64,000 nucleotides of DNA from Patulibacter americanus DSM 16676 (GTDB lineage: Bacteria > Actinomycetota > Thermoleophilia > Solirubrobacterales > Solirubrobacteraceae). Position numbers and translations under genes: made by a program. Positions within the stretch are counted from its first letter, which is position 1; each line of letters starts with the position of its first letter. The notes beneath the pieces are model-generated. The model saw nothing but the letters and a program-made list of their open reading frames with translations. It was not told where the DNA came from and ran no database searches. Positions 53,064 through 61,265 of this stretch are shown in pieces. The stretch lies in contig NZ_ATUD01000002.1 of NCBI RefSeq assembly GCF_000420025.1, forward strand, positions 186,001-250,000, in the 5' to 3' direction.

Positions 53064-54346
53064 GCCGTCGTCCCCCACGGCATCCACGCGCGCAGCACGA
53101 AGCCGCCGTCCCCGGTGTGGCCGTGCTCGAGGCGCCCGCCGGCGAGCGTGGTCCGCTCCGCCAGACCGACGATCCCGGTGCCCGCGCCGGGGAGCGCCGG
53201 CCCCTCGGAGGAGCCGTTCGTGCCGCCGACGGGGGCGGCGTTGCGCACCTCGACGGTGAGGCCGTCGGTCGGGGAGCCGGTCACCGCGACCCGCGCCCGC
53301 GTGCCGGCGGCGTGCTTGCGGACGTTCGTCAGGCCCTCCTGGACGACTCGGTAGGCGTTGCGGCCGAGGCTGCGCGGCACGTCCTCCGGCGCGTCGACGG
53401 TCACGTCGCCGTCGACCCGCATGCCGGCGGCGCGGGACTCCTGGAGCAGCGCCGGGACGTCGCAGAGGGTCGGCTGCGGGCGCTCCGGGGCGGGCTGCCC
53501 GTCGGGGATCTCCGTGTGGCGGAGCACGCCGATGACCTCGCGCAGGTCCTCGAGCGCCTCGTGGGCGCTGGCGCGGATGACGCCGGCGGCGCGCCCGACG
53601 TCGGCCGGGGACGCGTCCGGGCGGAACTCGAGCGCTCCCGCGTGCATGCTGAGCAGCGAGATCCGGTGGGCGAGGGCGTCGTGCATCTCGCGGGCGATGC
53701 GGGCGCGCTCGGCCTGGCGCGCCTGGTCCACGAGCAGGCTCTGCTCGCGCTCGGCCCGCTCCGCCCGCTCCCGCAGCGAGGACAGGAGCTGGCGGCGCGA
53801 GCGCACCACCACGCCCCAGGCCGTCACCGCGACGATCAGGGCGGAGACGACGACGATCGCCGACCAATAGCTCATCTCGGGGTCGGGGTGGATCCGGAAG
53901 AACGGGACGAGCCCCGCGAGCTGCAGGAGCGTGACGGCCGCCACGACCCGGAACGGCCGGTGGACGGCCAACGAGAACAGGAGCACGATGGACGGGCCCC
54001 CCGTCGACGCCGCGAACGCCCCGAAGGGCACCGTCGCCAGCGCGAGGGCGACGGGCCACCGCCGGCGCCACCACATCGCCACCAGGAAGGCGACGCCCGC
54101 GACGAGGTCGACGACGGCGAGCGCGTCGCCGCTCGGGCCCTCGGGGAACGTCGTGGCGAAGGACGCGCCGGCGAACCCGGCCGCCAGCACGAACGCCACG
54201 ACGTCGACGAACCAGTCCCGGGCGCTCCGGCGCGCGGGCCGTTGCGCGCCGTCCTCGGCCGCGCCGTCCAGGAGCAGGGACGGGAGGAACGCGCGGGCCC
54301 GTGACCACCGGGAGACGGGGAGCGGGGGAGACGTCGTGCTGACCAC
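53060..54346 (-). CDS. Sensor histidine kinase (HisKA_3 type)
   Basis: Membrane sensor kinase of the NarL-partner class. Five or six hydrophobic segments in the first 180 residues form the sensor; a linker then leads to the dimerisation helix ERARIAREMHDALAHRISLLSMHAG (phospho-His near residue 222) and the ATPase domain with NAYRVVQEGLTNVRKHA and GTGIVGLAERTTLAGG. GTG 54346 (428 residues) is preferred because TACGCT lies 6 bases upstream. The architecture resembles DesK/LiaS-like kinases paired with ABC exporters. Confidence 0.92.
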   Translation of the reverse strand: MVSTTSPPLPVSRWSRARAFLPSLLLDGAAEDGAQRPARRSARDWFVDVVAFVLAAGFAGASFATTFPEGPSGDALAVVDLVAGVAFLVAMWWRRRWPVALALATVPFGAFAASTGGPSIVLLFSLAVHRPFRVVAAVTLLQLAGLVPFFRIHPDPEMSYWSAIVVVSALIVAVTAWGVVVRSRRQLLSSLRERAERAEREQSLLVDQARQAERARIAREMHDALAHRISLLSMHAGALEFRPDASPADVGRAAGVIRASAHEALEDLREVIGVLRHTEIPDGQPAPERPQPTLCDVPALLQESRAAGMRVDGDVTVDAPEDVPRSLGRNAYRVVQEGLTNVRKHAAGTRARVAVTGSPTDGLTVEVRNAAPVGGTNGSSEGPALPGAGTGIVGLAERTTLAGGRLEHGHTGDGGFVLRAWMPWGTTA

Positions 54347-54352
54347 GGGACG

Positions 54353-54358
54353 AGCGTA
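54353..54358 (-). promoter_or_regulatory. -10 element TACGCT of the two-component operon (leaderless)
   Basis: Minus-strand TACGCT ends 6 bases before GTG 54346. Confidence 0.55.
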
Positions 54359-54440
54359 CGGTCCGGACGGCGGACGCACCACGGCCGGAGGTCGATGGCG
54401 GGGCAGACCCTCGGCCGATGTGGGGCCGGGGGCCCGCGGG

Positions 54441-54446
54441 CAGGCT
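54441..54446 (+). promoter_or_regulatory. -10 element CAGGCT of the ABC exporter (leaderless)
   Basis: CAGGCT ends 7 bases before GTG 54454. Confidence 0.45.
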
Positions 54447-54453
54447 GGTCCCC

Positions 54454-55374
54454 GTGATCCTCTGCGAGCAGTTGACGAAGCGCTACGGCACCCACGCGGC
54501 GGTGCAGGACGTCGACCTGCGCTGCGAGCCCGGCACCGTCACCGGGTTCCTCGGGCCCAACGGCGCCGGCAAGTCCACCACGATGCGCATGATCTGCGGG
54601 TTGACGATCCCCACCAGCGGGCACGCCACCGTGGACGGCGTGCCCTACGCGGAGCTCCCCGACCCGGGCCGCACCGTCGGCGTCCTGCTCGACGCGAGCG
54701 CCCAGCACGCCGGGCGCACGGGGCGGGAGGTCCTGACGCTCTCGGCGATGGTCCTCGGCCTGCCCCGGACCCGCGTCGAGGAGGTCCTGGCGACCGTCGG
54801 CCTCGACGCCACCGCGGCCCGCCGCCGGACGGGCGATTACTCCCTCGGCATGCGGCAGCGCCTCGGGCTCGCCCACGCGCTGCTCGGCGACCCGCGCATC
54901 CTCATCCTCGACGAGCCCGCCAACGGGCTGGACCCCGAGGGGATCCGCTGGATGCGCCGCCTCCTGCGCGACTTCGCCGACGGGGGCGGCACCGTGCTCC
55001 TGTCCTCGCACCTCCTGCACGAGGTCGAGGCGGTGGCGGACCACCTCGCCGTCGTCTCCGGCGGCCGGATCGTCGCGCAGGGCACCGTGGACGAGCTCCT
55101 GAGCCGCGGTGGCGTCGTGGTGCGCTCGCCCGAACCCACCGCACTGCGCCGCGCGCTCGCCGCGGCCGGCCTGCCGTCGACGCCCACGGCGGAGGGCGGG
55201 CAGCTCGTCGACGGCACCGCCGAGGCCGTCGGCCGCGCGGCGGCCGACGCCGGCGTCCCCCTCGTCGAGCTCCGGGTCGCCGAGCGCGCGGGCCTCGAGG
55301 ACCTCTTCCTCTCCCTGACCTCGAGCCCCGACCCGGCGGCGTCCGCGTCGACGGCCCAGGAGGTGGCCGCATGA
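54454..55374 (+). CDS. ABC transporter ATP-binding protein (exporter)
   Basis: ATPase of a drug/antimicrobial-peptide-type exporter (306 residues). Walker A GPNGAGKSTTMRMI, signature YSLGMRQRLGLAHALLG, Walker B ILILDEPANGLDPEG and the switch His in LLSSHLLHEVE are intact. The C-terminal extension (residues about 220-306) is typical of CcmA/BcrA-like ATPases. GTG 54454 is preferred over GTG/ATG upstream because of the -10 element. It is divergent from the two-component genes and overlaps the permease gene by four bases. Confidence 0.93.
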   Translation: MILCEQLTKRYGTHAAVQDVDLRCEPGTVTGFLGPNGAGKSTTMRMICGLTIPTSGHATVDGVPYAELPDPGRTVGVLLDASAQHAGRTGREVLTLSAMVLGLPRTRVEEVLATVGLDATAARRRTGDYSLGMRQRLGLAHALLGDPRILILDEPANGLDPEGIRWMRRLLRDFADGGGTVLLSSHLLHEVEAVADHLAVVSGGRIVAQGTVDELLSRGGVVVRSPEPTALRRALAAAGLPSTPTAEGGQLVDGTAEAVGRAAADAGVPLVELRVAERAGLEDLFLSLTSSPDPAASASTAQEVAA

Positions 55375-56156
55375 GCACCGCGACCGTCACCGCGCCCGCC
55401 GGGCGCACCACCCCGCGGACGAGCGGGCCCTCGCTCGGCCTCCTCGTCCGCGTCGAGCTGCGCAAGGCCACGGACACCCGCGCCGGCCGCTGGCTGCTCG
55501 GGATCACCGCGGGGATCGCGTTGCTCGTCGCCGTCCTGGGCGGCCTGCTCGGCAGCGACGCCGACCGCACCCTGGGCGACATCTTCGCGCTGCAGATGCT
55601 CCCCCTCAGCGTCTTCCTGCCGGTGGTCGGCATCCTGACGGCCACGGGCGAGTGGTCGCAGCGCACGGCCCTGACGACGTTCGCGCTCGTGCCGCGCCGG
55701 GGGCGCGTGGTCGCCGCGAAGGTCCTGGCCGCCCTGCTGCTCGGCCTCGCCGCGCTCGTCGTCGCCTTCGGGCTGTCGTGCCTCGGGGCCGTGCTCGCGT
55801 CGTCGTCCGGGGCTCCCGACGCCTGGGACGCCTCGGGCGCCGTCGTCGGCCAAGGGTTCCTCGCGCTCGAGGTCGGCGTGCTGTGGGCGATGGCCTTCGG
55901 ACTCGTCCTCGCGAACCCGGCGGCGGCGATCGTCGCGTACTTCGCCCTGCCGATCGCGTTCTCCGTCGTCGGGGAGCTCGTCCCGGGGCTCGACGACGCG
56001 TGGCAGTGGCTCGACCCGAACCAGGCGCTCGAGCGGATGCCCACCGAGACGCTGGCCGCGGGGGACTGGGGCAAGTTCGCGGTCTCCTGCGTCCTGTGGA
56101 TCGCGATCCCACTGGCCGTCGGCGTGGTCCGCACGCTGCGCCGCGAGGTGAAGTAG
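55371..56156 (+). CDS. ABC transporter permease (ABC-2 type)
   Basis: Membrane partner of the upstream ATPase, 261 residues. After a cytosolic N-terminus with VRVELRKATDTRAGRW (typical ABC-2 start) there are six hydrophobic segments, including WLLGITAGIALLVAVLGGLL, and an extracytosolic loop. The ATG at 55371 overlaps the ATPase stop (ATGA). Substrate unknown; control by the neighbouring two-component system is inferred from position. Confidence 0.88.
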   Translation: MSTATVTAPAGRTTPRTSGPSLGLLVRVELRKATDTRAGRWLLGITAGIALLVAVLGGLLGSDADRTLGDIFALQMLPLSVFLPVVGILTATGEWSQRTALTTFALVPRRGRVVAAKVLAALLLGLAALVVAFGLSCLGAVLASSSGAPDAWDASGAVVGQGFLALEVGVLWAMAFGLVLANPAAAIVAYFALPIAFSVVGELVPGLDDAWQWLDPNQALERMPTETLAAGDWGKFAVSCVLWIAIPLAVGVVRTLRREVK

Positions 56157-56186
56157 CGCCGCGAGGGGACGGTCGGGACGACGGGC

Positions 56187-56192
56187 TAGAGT
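56187..56192 (+). promoter_or_regulatory. -10 element TAGAGT of proA (leaderless)
   Basis: TAGAGT ends 7 bases before ATG 56200, giving proA its own promoter despite separation from proB. Confidence 0.6.
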
Positions 56193-56199
56193 GGGACGC

Positions 56200-57480
56200 A
56201 TGGCCACCACCAGCGTCGAGGTCCCCTCCGTCGCCGACGTCTGCCGGCAGGCCCGCGACGCGGGCCGCCGGCTCGCGGCGCTCGACACGGCGACGAAGGA
56301 CCGGGCGCTCGGCGCGATCGCCGACGCGATCACGGCCCGGTCGGCCGAGATCCTCGCCGCCAACGCGCTGGACCTCGAGGCGGGCCGCGAGTCGGGCCTC
56401 TCCACCGCGCTCATGGACCGCCTGCGGCTCGACGAGGCGCGGCTCCAGGGGATGGTCCGGGGCGTCCGCGACGTGATCGCGCTGCGCGACCCCGTCGGCG
56501 AGACGATCGAGGGCTACCGCCTGCCCAACGGCCTCGACGTCCAGCGCCAGCGGATCCCGCTCGGCGTCGTCGCGGTCGTCTACGAGGCGCGCCCGAACGT
56601 CACGATCGACGCCGTCGCCCTGACGCTGAAGAGCGGCAACGCGATCGTGCTGCGCGGCTCCTCCAGCGCCCTGCACTCCAACCGGGTCCTCGCCACCGTG
56701 GCCTCGGAGGCGGCCGCCGCGGCGGGCGTGCCGGAGGGGGCCATCGGCCTCGTGTCGGGCGGCGGGCGCGACGAGCTGACGGAGCTGGCCACGCAGGACC
56801 GCTACGTCGACCTCATCGTGCCCCGCGGCGGCGACGGCCTGAAGCGCGCGCTGAAGGGCGTCGCCACGGTGCCGGTGATTTTCGCCGCCGCCGGCATCGG
56901 GCACGTCTACGTGGACGCCGAGGCCGACCTGGACCAGGCCCTCGCGATCGTCGAGAACTCGAAGGTCCAGCGCCCGAGCGCCTGCAATGCCGCGGAGACC
57001 GTGCTCGTCCACCGGCACGTCGCCGAGGCGTTCCTGCCCGCGATGGCCGAGCGGCTCGGGGCCCGCGGCGTCGAGCTGCGGCCCCACGCCGAGGCGCTCC
57101 CGTTCGTGGAGGACCGCGGCGCCGCGGTGGTCCCCGCCACGGACGAGGACTGGGACACGGAGCACCTCGCGCTCATCCTCGGCGTGCGCCTGGTGGACGA
57201 CGTGTGGGCGGCGATCGACCACATCGAGGCCCACGGATCGGGCCACAGCGACGCGATCGTCTCGCGCGACGCCGGCGCGATCCGGGCGTTCGAGCGCAGC
57301 GTGTCCTCCGCCGCCGTCTACGTCAACGCGTCCACGCGGTTCACGGACGGCGCGGAGTTCGGCATGGGCGCCGAGATCGGGATCTCGACGCAGAAGCTGC
57401 ACGCCCGCGGCCCGATCGGCCTGCGCGAGCTGACGACGTACCGCTACCTCGTGCGCGGCGACGGCCACGTGCGCGGCTGA
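56200..57480 (+). CDS. proA: Gamma-glutamyl phosphate reductase
   Basis: Second enzyme of proline synthesis, NADPH-dependent reduction of glutamyl-5-phosphate. The aldehyde dehydrogenase-like fold shows PLGVVAVVYEARPNVT, GNAIVLRGSSSALHSN and the catalytic Cys in RPSACNAAETVLVH; GMGAEIGISTQKLHARGPIGL near the end is a family hallmark. It is 426 residues. The in-frame start nine bases upstream lies inside the -10 element, so ATG 56200 is used. nadD follows after 2 bases. Confidence 0.96.
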   Translation: MATTSVEVPSVADVCRQARDAGRRLAALDTATKDRALGAIADAITARSAEILAANALDLEAGRESGLSTALMDRLRLDEARLQGMVRGVRDVIALRDPVGETIEGYRLPNGLDVQRQRIPLGVVAVVYEARPNVTIDAVALTLKSGNAIVLRGSSSALHSNRVLATVASEAAAAAGVPEGAIGLVSGGGRDELTELATQDRYVDLIVPRGGDGLKRALKGVATVPVIFAAAGIGHVYVDAEADLDQALAIVENSKVQRPSACNAAETVLVHRHVAEAFLPAMAERLGARGVELRPHAEALPFVEDRGAAVVPATDEDWDTEHLALILGVRLVDDVWAAIDHIEAHGSGHSDAIVSRDAGAIRAFERSVSSAAVYVNASTRFTDGAEFGMGAEIGISTQKLHARGPIGLRELTTYRYLVRGDGHVRG

Positions 57481-57482
57481 GC

Positions 57483-58094
57483 GTGCGGGTCGGGCTGCTG
57501 GGCGGGACGTTCAACCCGCCGCACCTGGGCCACCTCGTGCTCGCGGAGTGCGCCCGCGACGCGCTCGGACTCGACGAGGTGCTGCTCGTCCTCGCCGCCC
57601 GACCCCCGCACAAGGTCGTCGACGGCGACCCGGGGCCCGACGAGCGCCTGCGGCTCTGCCGGGCCGCCGTGGCCGGTGAGGAGGGGCGGATCGGGGTCTG
57701 CGACGTCGAGCTGCACCGCGAGGGCCCGTCCTACACCGCCGACACGCTGGTCGAGCTGCAGGAGCGCCACCCCGACGCGGAGTACGTGCTGCTCCTCGGC
57801 GGTGACGCGGCCGCCGGGCTGGCGTCGTGGCACCGCCCGAAGGACATCCTCCGGTTCGCGGCGATCGGCGTCGCGGAGCGGGGGCGGGACACCCACGAGC
57901 GGGCGCTGGAGACCCTGACGAAGCTGGGTCATCCGGACCGGTTGCTGCCCTTCGCGATGCCGGCGCTCGAGCTGTCCTCGACGCTGATCCGGGCCCGCGT
58001 GCGGGCCGGGCGGACGGTCCGTCACCTCGTCCCGCCGGAGGTCGAAGCGCGCATCGACCTCCTGGGGCTCTACCGTGGGGGGCAGAGCGAATGA
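57483..58094 (+). CDS. nadD: Nicotinate-nucleotide adenylyltransferase
   Basis: Adenylates nicotinate mononucleotide in NAD synthesis. The nucleotidyltransferase signature GGTFNPPHLGH is at residues 7-17, and SSTLIRARVRAGRTVRHLVPPEVE holds the second ATP-binding motif (here SSTLIR for ISSTxIR). It is 203 residues, with GTG 57483 as start. proA-nadD-rsfS is a widely conserved order; its stop overlaps the rsfS ATG. Confidence 0.95.
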   Translation: MRVGLLGGTFNPPHLGHLVLAECARDALGLDEVLLVLAARPPHKVVDGDPGPDERLRLCRAAVAGEEGRIGVCDVELHREGPSYTADTLVELQERHPDAEYVLLLGGDAAAGLASWHRPKDILRFAAIGVAERGRDTHERALETLTKLGHPDRLLPFAMPALELSSTLIRARVRAGRTVRHLVPPEVEARIDLLGLYRGGQSE

Positions 58095-58570
58095 GCAAGC
58101 GTACGTACATCACCCAGAACGCGTCCCCGGACGCCACCGATGAGGTCCTGCCCCCGGACCCCGAGCTCGAGGCGCTCGTCCGGCGCGTCGTGACCCTCGT
58201 CGCGGACCGCAAGGCGCTCGACGTCGTCACCGTCGACCTGCGCGGAGCCTCGGCCTACACGGACGCGTTCGTGATCTGCACGGGCCGCACGGACCGCCAG
58301 GCGAAGGCGATCCACGACAGCGTCCACGAGGGCATGAAGCACGACGGCGAGCGGCTGCTGCCGCGCCGCGTGGAGGGCGTCCAGGAGGCCCGCTGGATCC
58401 TCATGGACTACGGCGACCTCGTCGTGCACGTCTTCGTCCCGGAGACCCGCGCCTTCTACCGGCTGGAGTCCCTCTGGGGCGACCGCCCGCGCTTCGACGT
58501 GGCCGACCTGCTCGAGGGCGGGTCCACGGACGAGACGGCCACGGCCGACGCCGAGCCGCTCGACGGCTGA
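58091..58570 (+). CDS. rsfS: Ribosomal silencing factor RsfS
   Basis: Binds L14 on the 50S subunit and prevents 70S joining during starvation. The core has YTDAFVICTGRTDRQAKAIHDSV and EARWILMDYGDLVVHVF followed by RAFYRLESLWGD, all family signatures. It is 159 residues with extra N-terminal and acidic C-terminal extensions. ATG 58091 overlaps the nadD stop (ATGA). It is the last gene of the proA operon. Confidence 0.94.
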   Translation: MSKRTYITQNASPDATDEVLPPDPELEALVRRVVTLVADRKALDVVTVDLRGASAYTDAFVICTGRTDRQAKAIHDSVHEGMKHDGERLLPRRVEGVQEARWILMDYGDLVVHVFVPETRAFYRLESLWGDRPRFDVADLLEGGSTDETATADAEPLDG

Positions 58571-58768
58571 GCCCGGTCGCGGCGGGCGACCGCCGTCGCC
58601 TCCGCCGACCGGCGCAGGCGGCGCAACCGGTCCCCCGGGGCCGTCGACGAACGACCCCCGCCGATCGGCTGGTGTGTGCTGCGACACAGAAGCCGGCGTG
58701 TCATCATGGGGTGCTCGGAGACCCGTCATGCTCGATCTGACCCCCCACGGCCGGCCGGCCGCCGCACC

Positions 58769-59428
58769 GTGAGGGTCGACCGCTGCTTCGCGTTCCTGGA
58801 CCTCTGCGGGTTCAGCGCGTACACCGAGCTCAACGGGGACGAGGAGGCCGTCTCCGTCCTCTCGATGATGCGCTCCGTCGTGCGTCGCGCCGCCGACCGC
58901 CGTGGTGTGCGCGTGATGAAGTGGCTCGGCGACGGCGTGATGCTGGCCAGCGGCGACCGCGGGTCGATCGCCGCCGCGACGCTCGAGATCCGCCACCACC
59001 TCGGCGGCGCCAGTCCGCTCAGCGTCCGCACCGGCATCTGCCGCGGCGACGTCCTCGTCTTCGACGGCGACGACTACGTGGGCGCCGTCATCAACGCCGC
59101 CGCGCGCCTCTGCGACCGCGCCGGCCCGGGACAGATCCTGATGGCGGAGCACCCGGACGCGACGGTGCCCCCGTGGGCCACGACGCGCCCCTACGGCCTC
59201 GTCGACGTGCCGGGGTTGTCGAAACCGCTCGCGGTCCACGAGGTCGACGTGCTGCTGACGCCCGACACCCAGCCCGTGATGGACCCGGTCTGCGGCATGC
59301 CCGTGGACCCGTCCGTGGCCGTCTCCCCGACGGGCGAGCACGGCCCGGAGCTGCGCTGCTTCTGCTCGGCGGAGTGCGCCGAGCACTGGGGTCGCGCCGC
59401 CGGCCGCCGCGTGCACCGCGCCGCCTGA
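58769..59428 (+). CDS. Class III nucleotidyl cyclase domain fused to a YHS-like metal domain
   Basis: The N-terminal domain matches class III adenylate/guanylate cyclases: metal Asp in FLDLCGFSAY, substrate and second metal residues in MKWLGDGVMLA, RTGICRGDVL, and the NxxxR pair in GAVINAAARLCDRAG. After a linker, residues about 170-205 read DPVCGMPVDPSVAV then CFCSAECAEHWG, a YHS/TRASH-like cysteine domain of the sort that binds metals. GTG 58769 gives 219 residues; ATG 58706 in frame would add 21. Neither has a ribosome site. The fusion suggests cyclic nucleotide synthesis tuned by a metal or redox signal (inference). Confidence 0.8.
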   Translation: MRVDRCFAFLDLCGFSAYTELNGDEEAVSVLSMMRSVVRRAADRRGVRVMKWLGDGVMLASGDRGSIAAATLEIRHHLGGASPLSVRTGICRGDVLVFDGDDYVGAVINAAARLCDRAGPGQILMAEHPDATVPPWATTRPYGLVDVPGLSKPLAVHEVDVLLTPDTQPVMDPVCGMPVDPSVAVSPTGEHGPELRCFCSAECAEHWGRAAGRRVHRAA

Positions 59429-59500
59429 GCGACGCGGCCCGCCGACGGCGGTAGCCGGCCACCCCGGCCGACCAGCCCGACCAGCCGGGCGCGGGCCCGG

Positions 59501-61045
59501 TCAGACCCCGACGGTTTCGCGCTCGATCTCGCGCCGGCGGACCGGCGTCGTCTCGTACTGCTCCTCGTCGAAGCGGGCGACGCGGCGGCGGTAGAGGAAC
59601 GTGAAGTCGGGCCAGAGCGTCGTGTTGCGCCCCCGGGCGTCCATGTACCAGGACGCGCAGCCACCCTCGGTCCACACCGTGCCCTGCAGCCGGCGCTGGA
59701 CCTCGTCGTTGTCGGCCTGCACCGCCGCGGGCTTGGGCGTGAACGCGGCGAACCGGCCCTGCCGCGCGCGGCGCAGGGCGTCGCGCACGTACCGGACCTG
59801 CGACTCGATCATGTAGATGATCGAGTTGTGGCCGAGCCCCGTGTTCGGGCCGACGAGCATGAAGAGGTTGGGGAAGCCCTCGATCGTCGTGCCCCGGTAG
59901 GCCTCCATGCCCTGCTGCCAGTGCTCGGCGAGCAGGCGGCCGTCGGCGCCGCGCAGGCGCTCCGCGATCGGCTGGTCCGTCACGTGGAAGCCGGTGCCGT
60001 GGATGATCGTGTCGACCTCGTGCTCCACGCCGTCGTGGTCGACGATGGAGTGCGGGCGGACCTCGCGGATGCCGCTCGTGACGACGTCGGCGTTCGGCGC
60101 GCCCAGCGCCGGCAGGTAGTCGTTCGAGATCAGGACCCGCTTGCAGCCCACCTGGTAGTCCGGCGTGAGCTTGGCGCGCAGCGCCTCGTCGTGCGGGATG
60201 GAGCGCTTGAGGTGGGCCAGGCCGACCTGGCGGGGCAGGCCGCGCAGCGCGCCGACGTGGTTGAAGGAGAGGACGAAGCTCTCGCGCGTCAGGTAGACCC
60301 CGAGGCGCGCCAGGCGCTGCGTGAACGGCAGGCGGCGGAAGAGGAACCGCTCGAACCGCGTGATCGGGCGGTCGGGGCGGGGGAGGACCCACGGCGGCGT
60401 GCGCTGGAAGAGCACGAGCGACTGCGCCTGCGGCTGGATCTTCGGCACGAACTGGATCGCCGAGGCACCCGTGCCGATGACCGCGATCCGCTCGCCCGTC
60501 AGGTCGTGGTCGTGCCGCCAGCGGGCGGAGTGGAAGACGGTGCCCTCGAAGGTGTCGAGGCCGGGGAGGTCGGGGTACTTCGGCTCGCACAGGGGGCCCG
60601 TGCCGGCGACGAGGAACTGGGCGCGCAGGCTGCCCCGTGGGGTCTCGACGTGCCAGCGCTGCTCGTCCTCGTGCCACGTCGCCGAGGTGACCTCGGCGCG
60701 GGTGCGCACGTAGGGGCGAAGCCCGAACCGCTCGACGACCTTCTGCTGGTAGGCCCAGATCTCGGGCTGCGTGGCGAAGGAGCGCGACCAGTCCGGGTTC
60801 GGTGCGAACGAGAACGAGTACATGTGGGACGGGACGTCGCACGCGCACCCGGGGTAGACGTTGTCGCGCCACGTCCCGCCGATGTCGTCCGCGGTCTCGA
60901 GGATCACGAAGTTCCGCTCGCCGTCCTCGAGGAGGCCGACGGCCATGCCGAGGCCGGAGAAGCCGCTGCCGACGATGGCGACGCGGACCTCGTCGGGCAA
61001 CGGCGCGGCGGTGGGGGACTGCGGCGAGGCGGCGGTGGTGCTCAT
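59501..61045 (-). CDS. Flavin-containing monooxygenase, Baeyer-Villiger type
   Basis: FAD- and NADPH-dependent monooxygenase of 514 residues, likely inserting oxygen into a ketone. The FAD motif is VAIVGSGFSGLG, the NADPH motif VIGTGASAIQFVP, and the BVMO fingerprint FxGxxxHxxxW appears as FEGTVFHSARW. The N-terminal TWRDNVYPGCACDVPSHMYSFSF block is typical of cyclohexanone/phenylacetone-type enzymes. ATG 61045 is chosen from TAGGAT 7 bases before it. A GGTTAC repeat array lies at its promoter, suggesting inducible control. Substrate unknown. Confidence 0.92.
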   Translation of the reverse strand: MSTTAASPQSPTAAPLPDEVRVAIVGSGFSGLGMAVGLLEDGERNFVILETADDIGGTWRDNVYPGCACDVPSHMYSFSFAPNPDWSRSFATQPEIWAYQQKVVERFGLRPYVRTRAEVTSATWHEDEQRWHVETPRGSLRAQFLVAGTGPLCEPKYPDLPGLDTFEGTVFHSARWRHDHDLTGERIAVIGTGASAIQFVPKIQPQAQSLVLFQRTPPWVLPRPDRPITRFERFLFRRLPFTQRLARLGVYLTRESFVLSFNHVGALRGLPRQVGLAHLKRSIPHDEALRAKLTPDYQVGCKRVLISNDYLPALGAPNADVVTSGIREVRPHSIVDHDGVEHEVDTIIHGTGFHVTDQPIAERLRGADGRLLAEHWQQGMEAYRGTTIEGFPNLFMLVGPNTGLGHNSIIYMIESQVRYVRDALRRARQGRFAAFTPKPAAVQADNDEVQRRLQGTVWTEGGCASWYMDARGRNTTLWPDFTFLYRRRVARFDEEQYETTPVRRREIERETVGV

Positions 61046-61052
61046 GCGGGCG

Positions 61053-61058
61053 ATCCTA
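61053..61058 (-). promoter_or_regulatory. -10 element TAGGAT of the monooxygenase gene (leaderless)
   Basis: Minus-strand TAGGAT ends 7 bases before ATG 61045. Confidence 0.6.
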
Positions 61059-61064
61059 GGGCTC

Positions 61065-61092
61065 GGTGACCGGTTACTGGTGAGTAGGTTAC
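61065..61092. promoter_or_regulatory. GGT(T/G)A(C/G) repeat array at the monooxygenase promoter
   Basis: Four hexamers in a row on the plus strand: GGTGAC 61065, GGTTAC 61072, GGTGAG 61079, GGTTAC 61087, spaced 7, 7 and 8 bases. The array covers the expected -35 region of the minus-strand promoter. Confidence 0.5.
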
Positions 61093-61252
61093 GCCATCGT
61101 AGCCAGAGGGGGAAGGCCCCGGCGTGGCGGGCGCGGCGGGGCCGGACCGCACCCGCGCTCCCCGGTCGCGTCGCCGGCCGTCCGGGCACGCTCCGTAGTC
61201 CCTACGGTGCCCGCCCGGGTCGAGTCCCGATGGCGCGGGGCCTGCTCGTCCG

Positions 61253-61258
61253 TAGCGT
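61253..61258 (+). promoter_or_regulatory. -10 element TAGCGT of the FAD oxidoreductase gene (leaderless)
   Basis: TAGCGT ends 7 bases before ATG 61266. Confidence 0.6.
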
Positions 61259-61265
61259 CGAGCGC

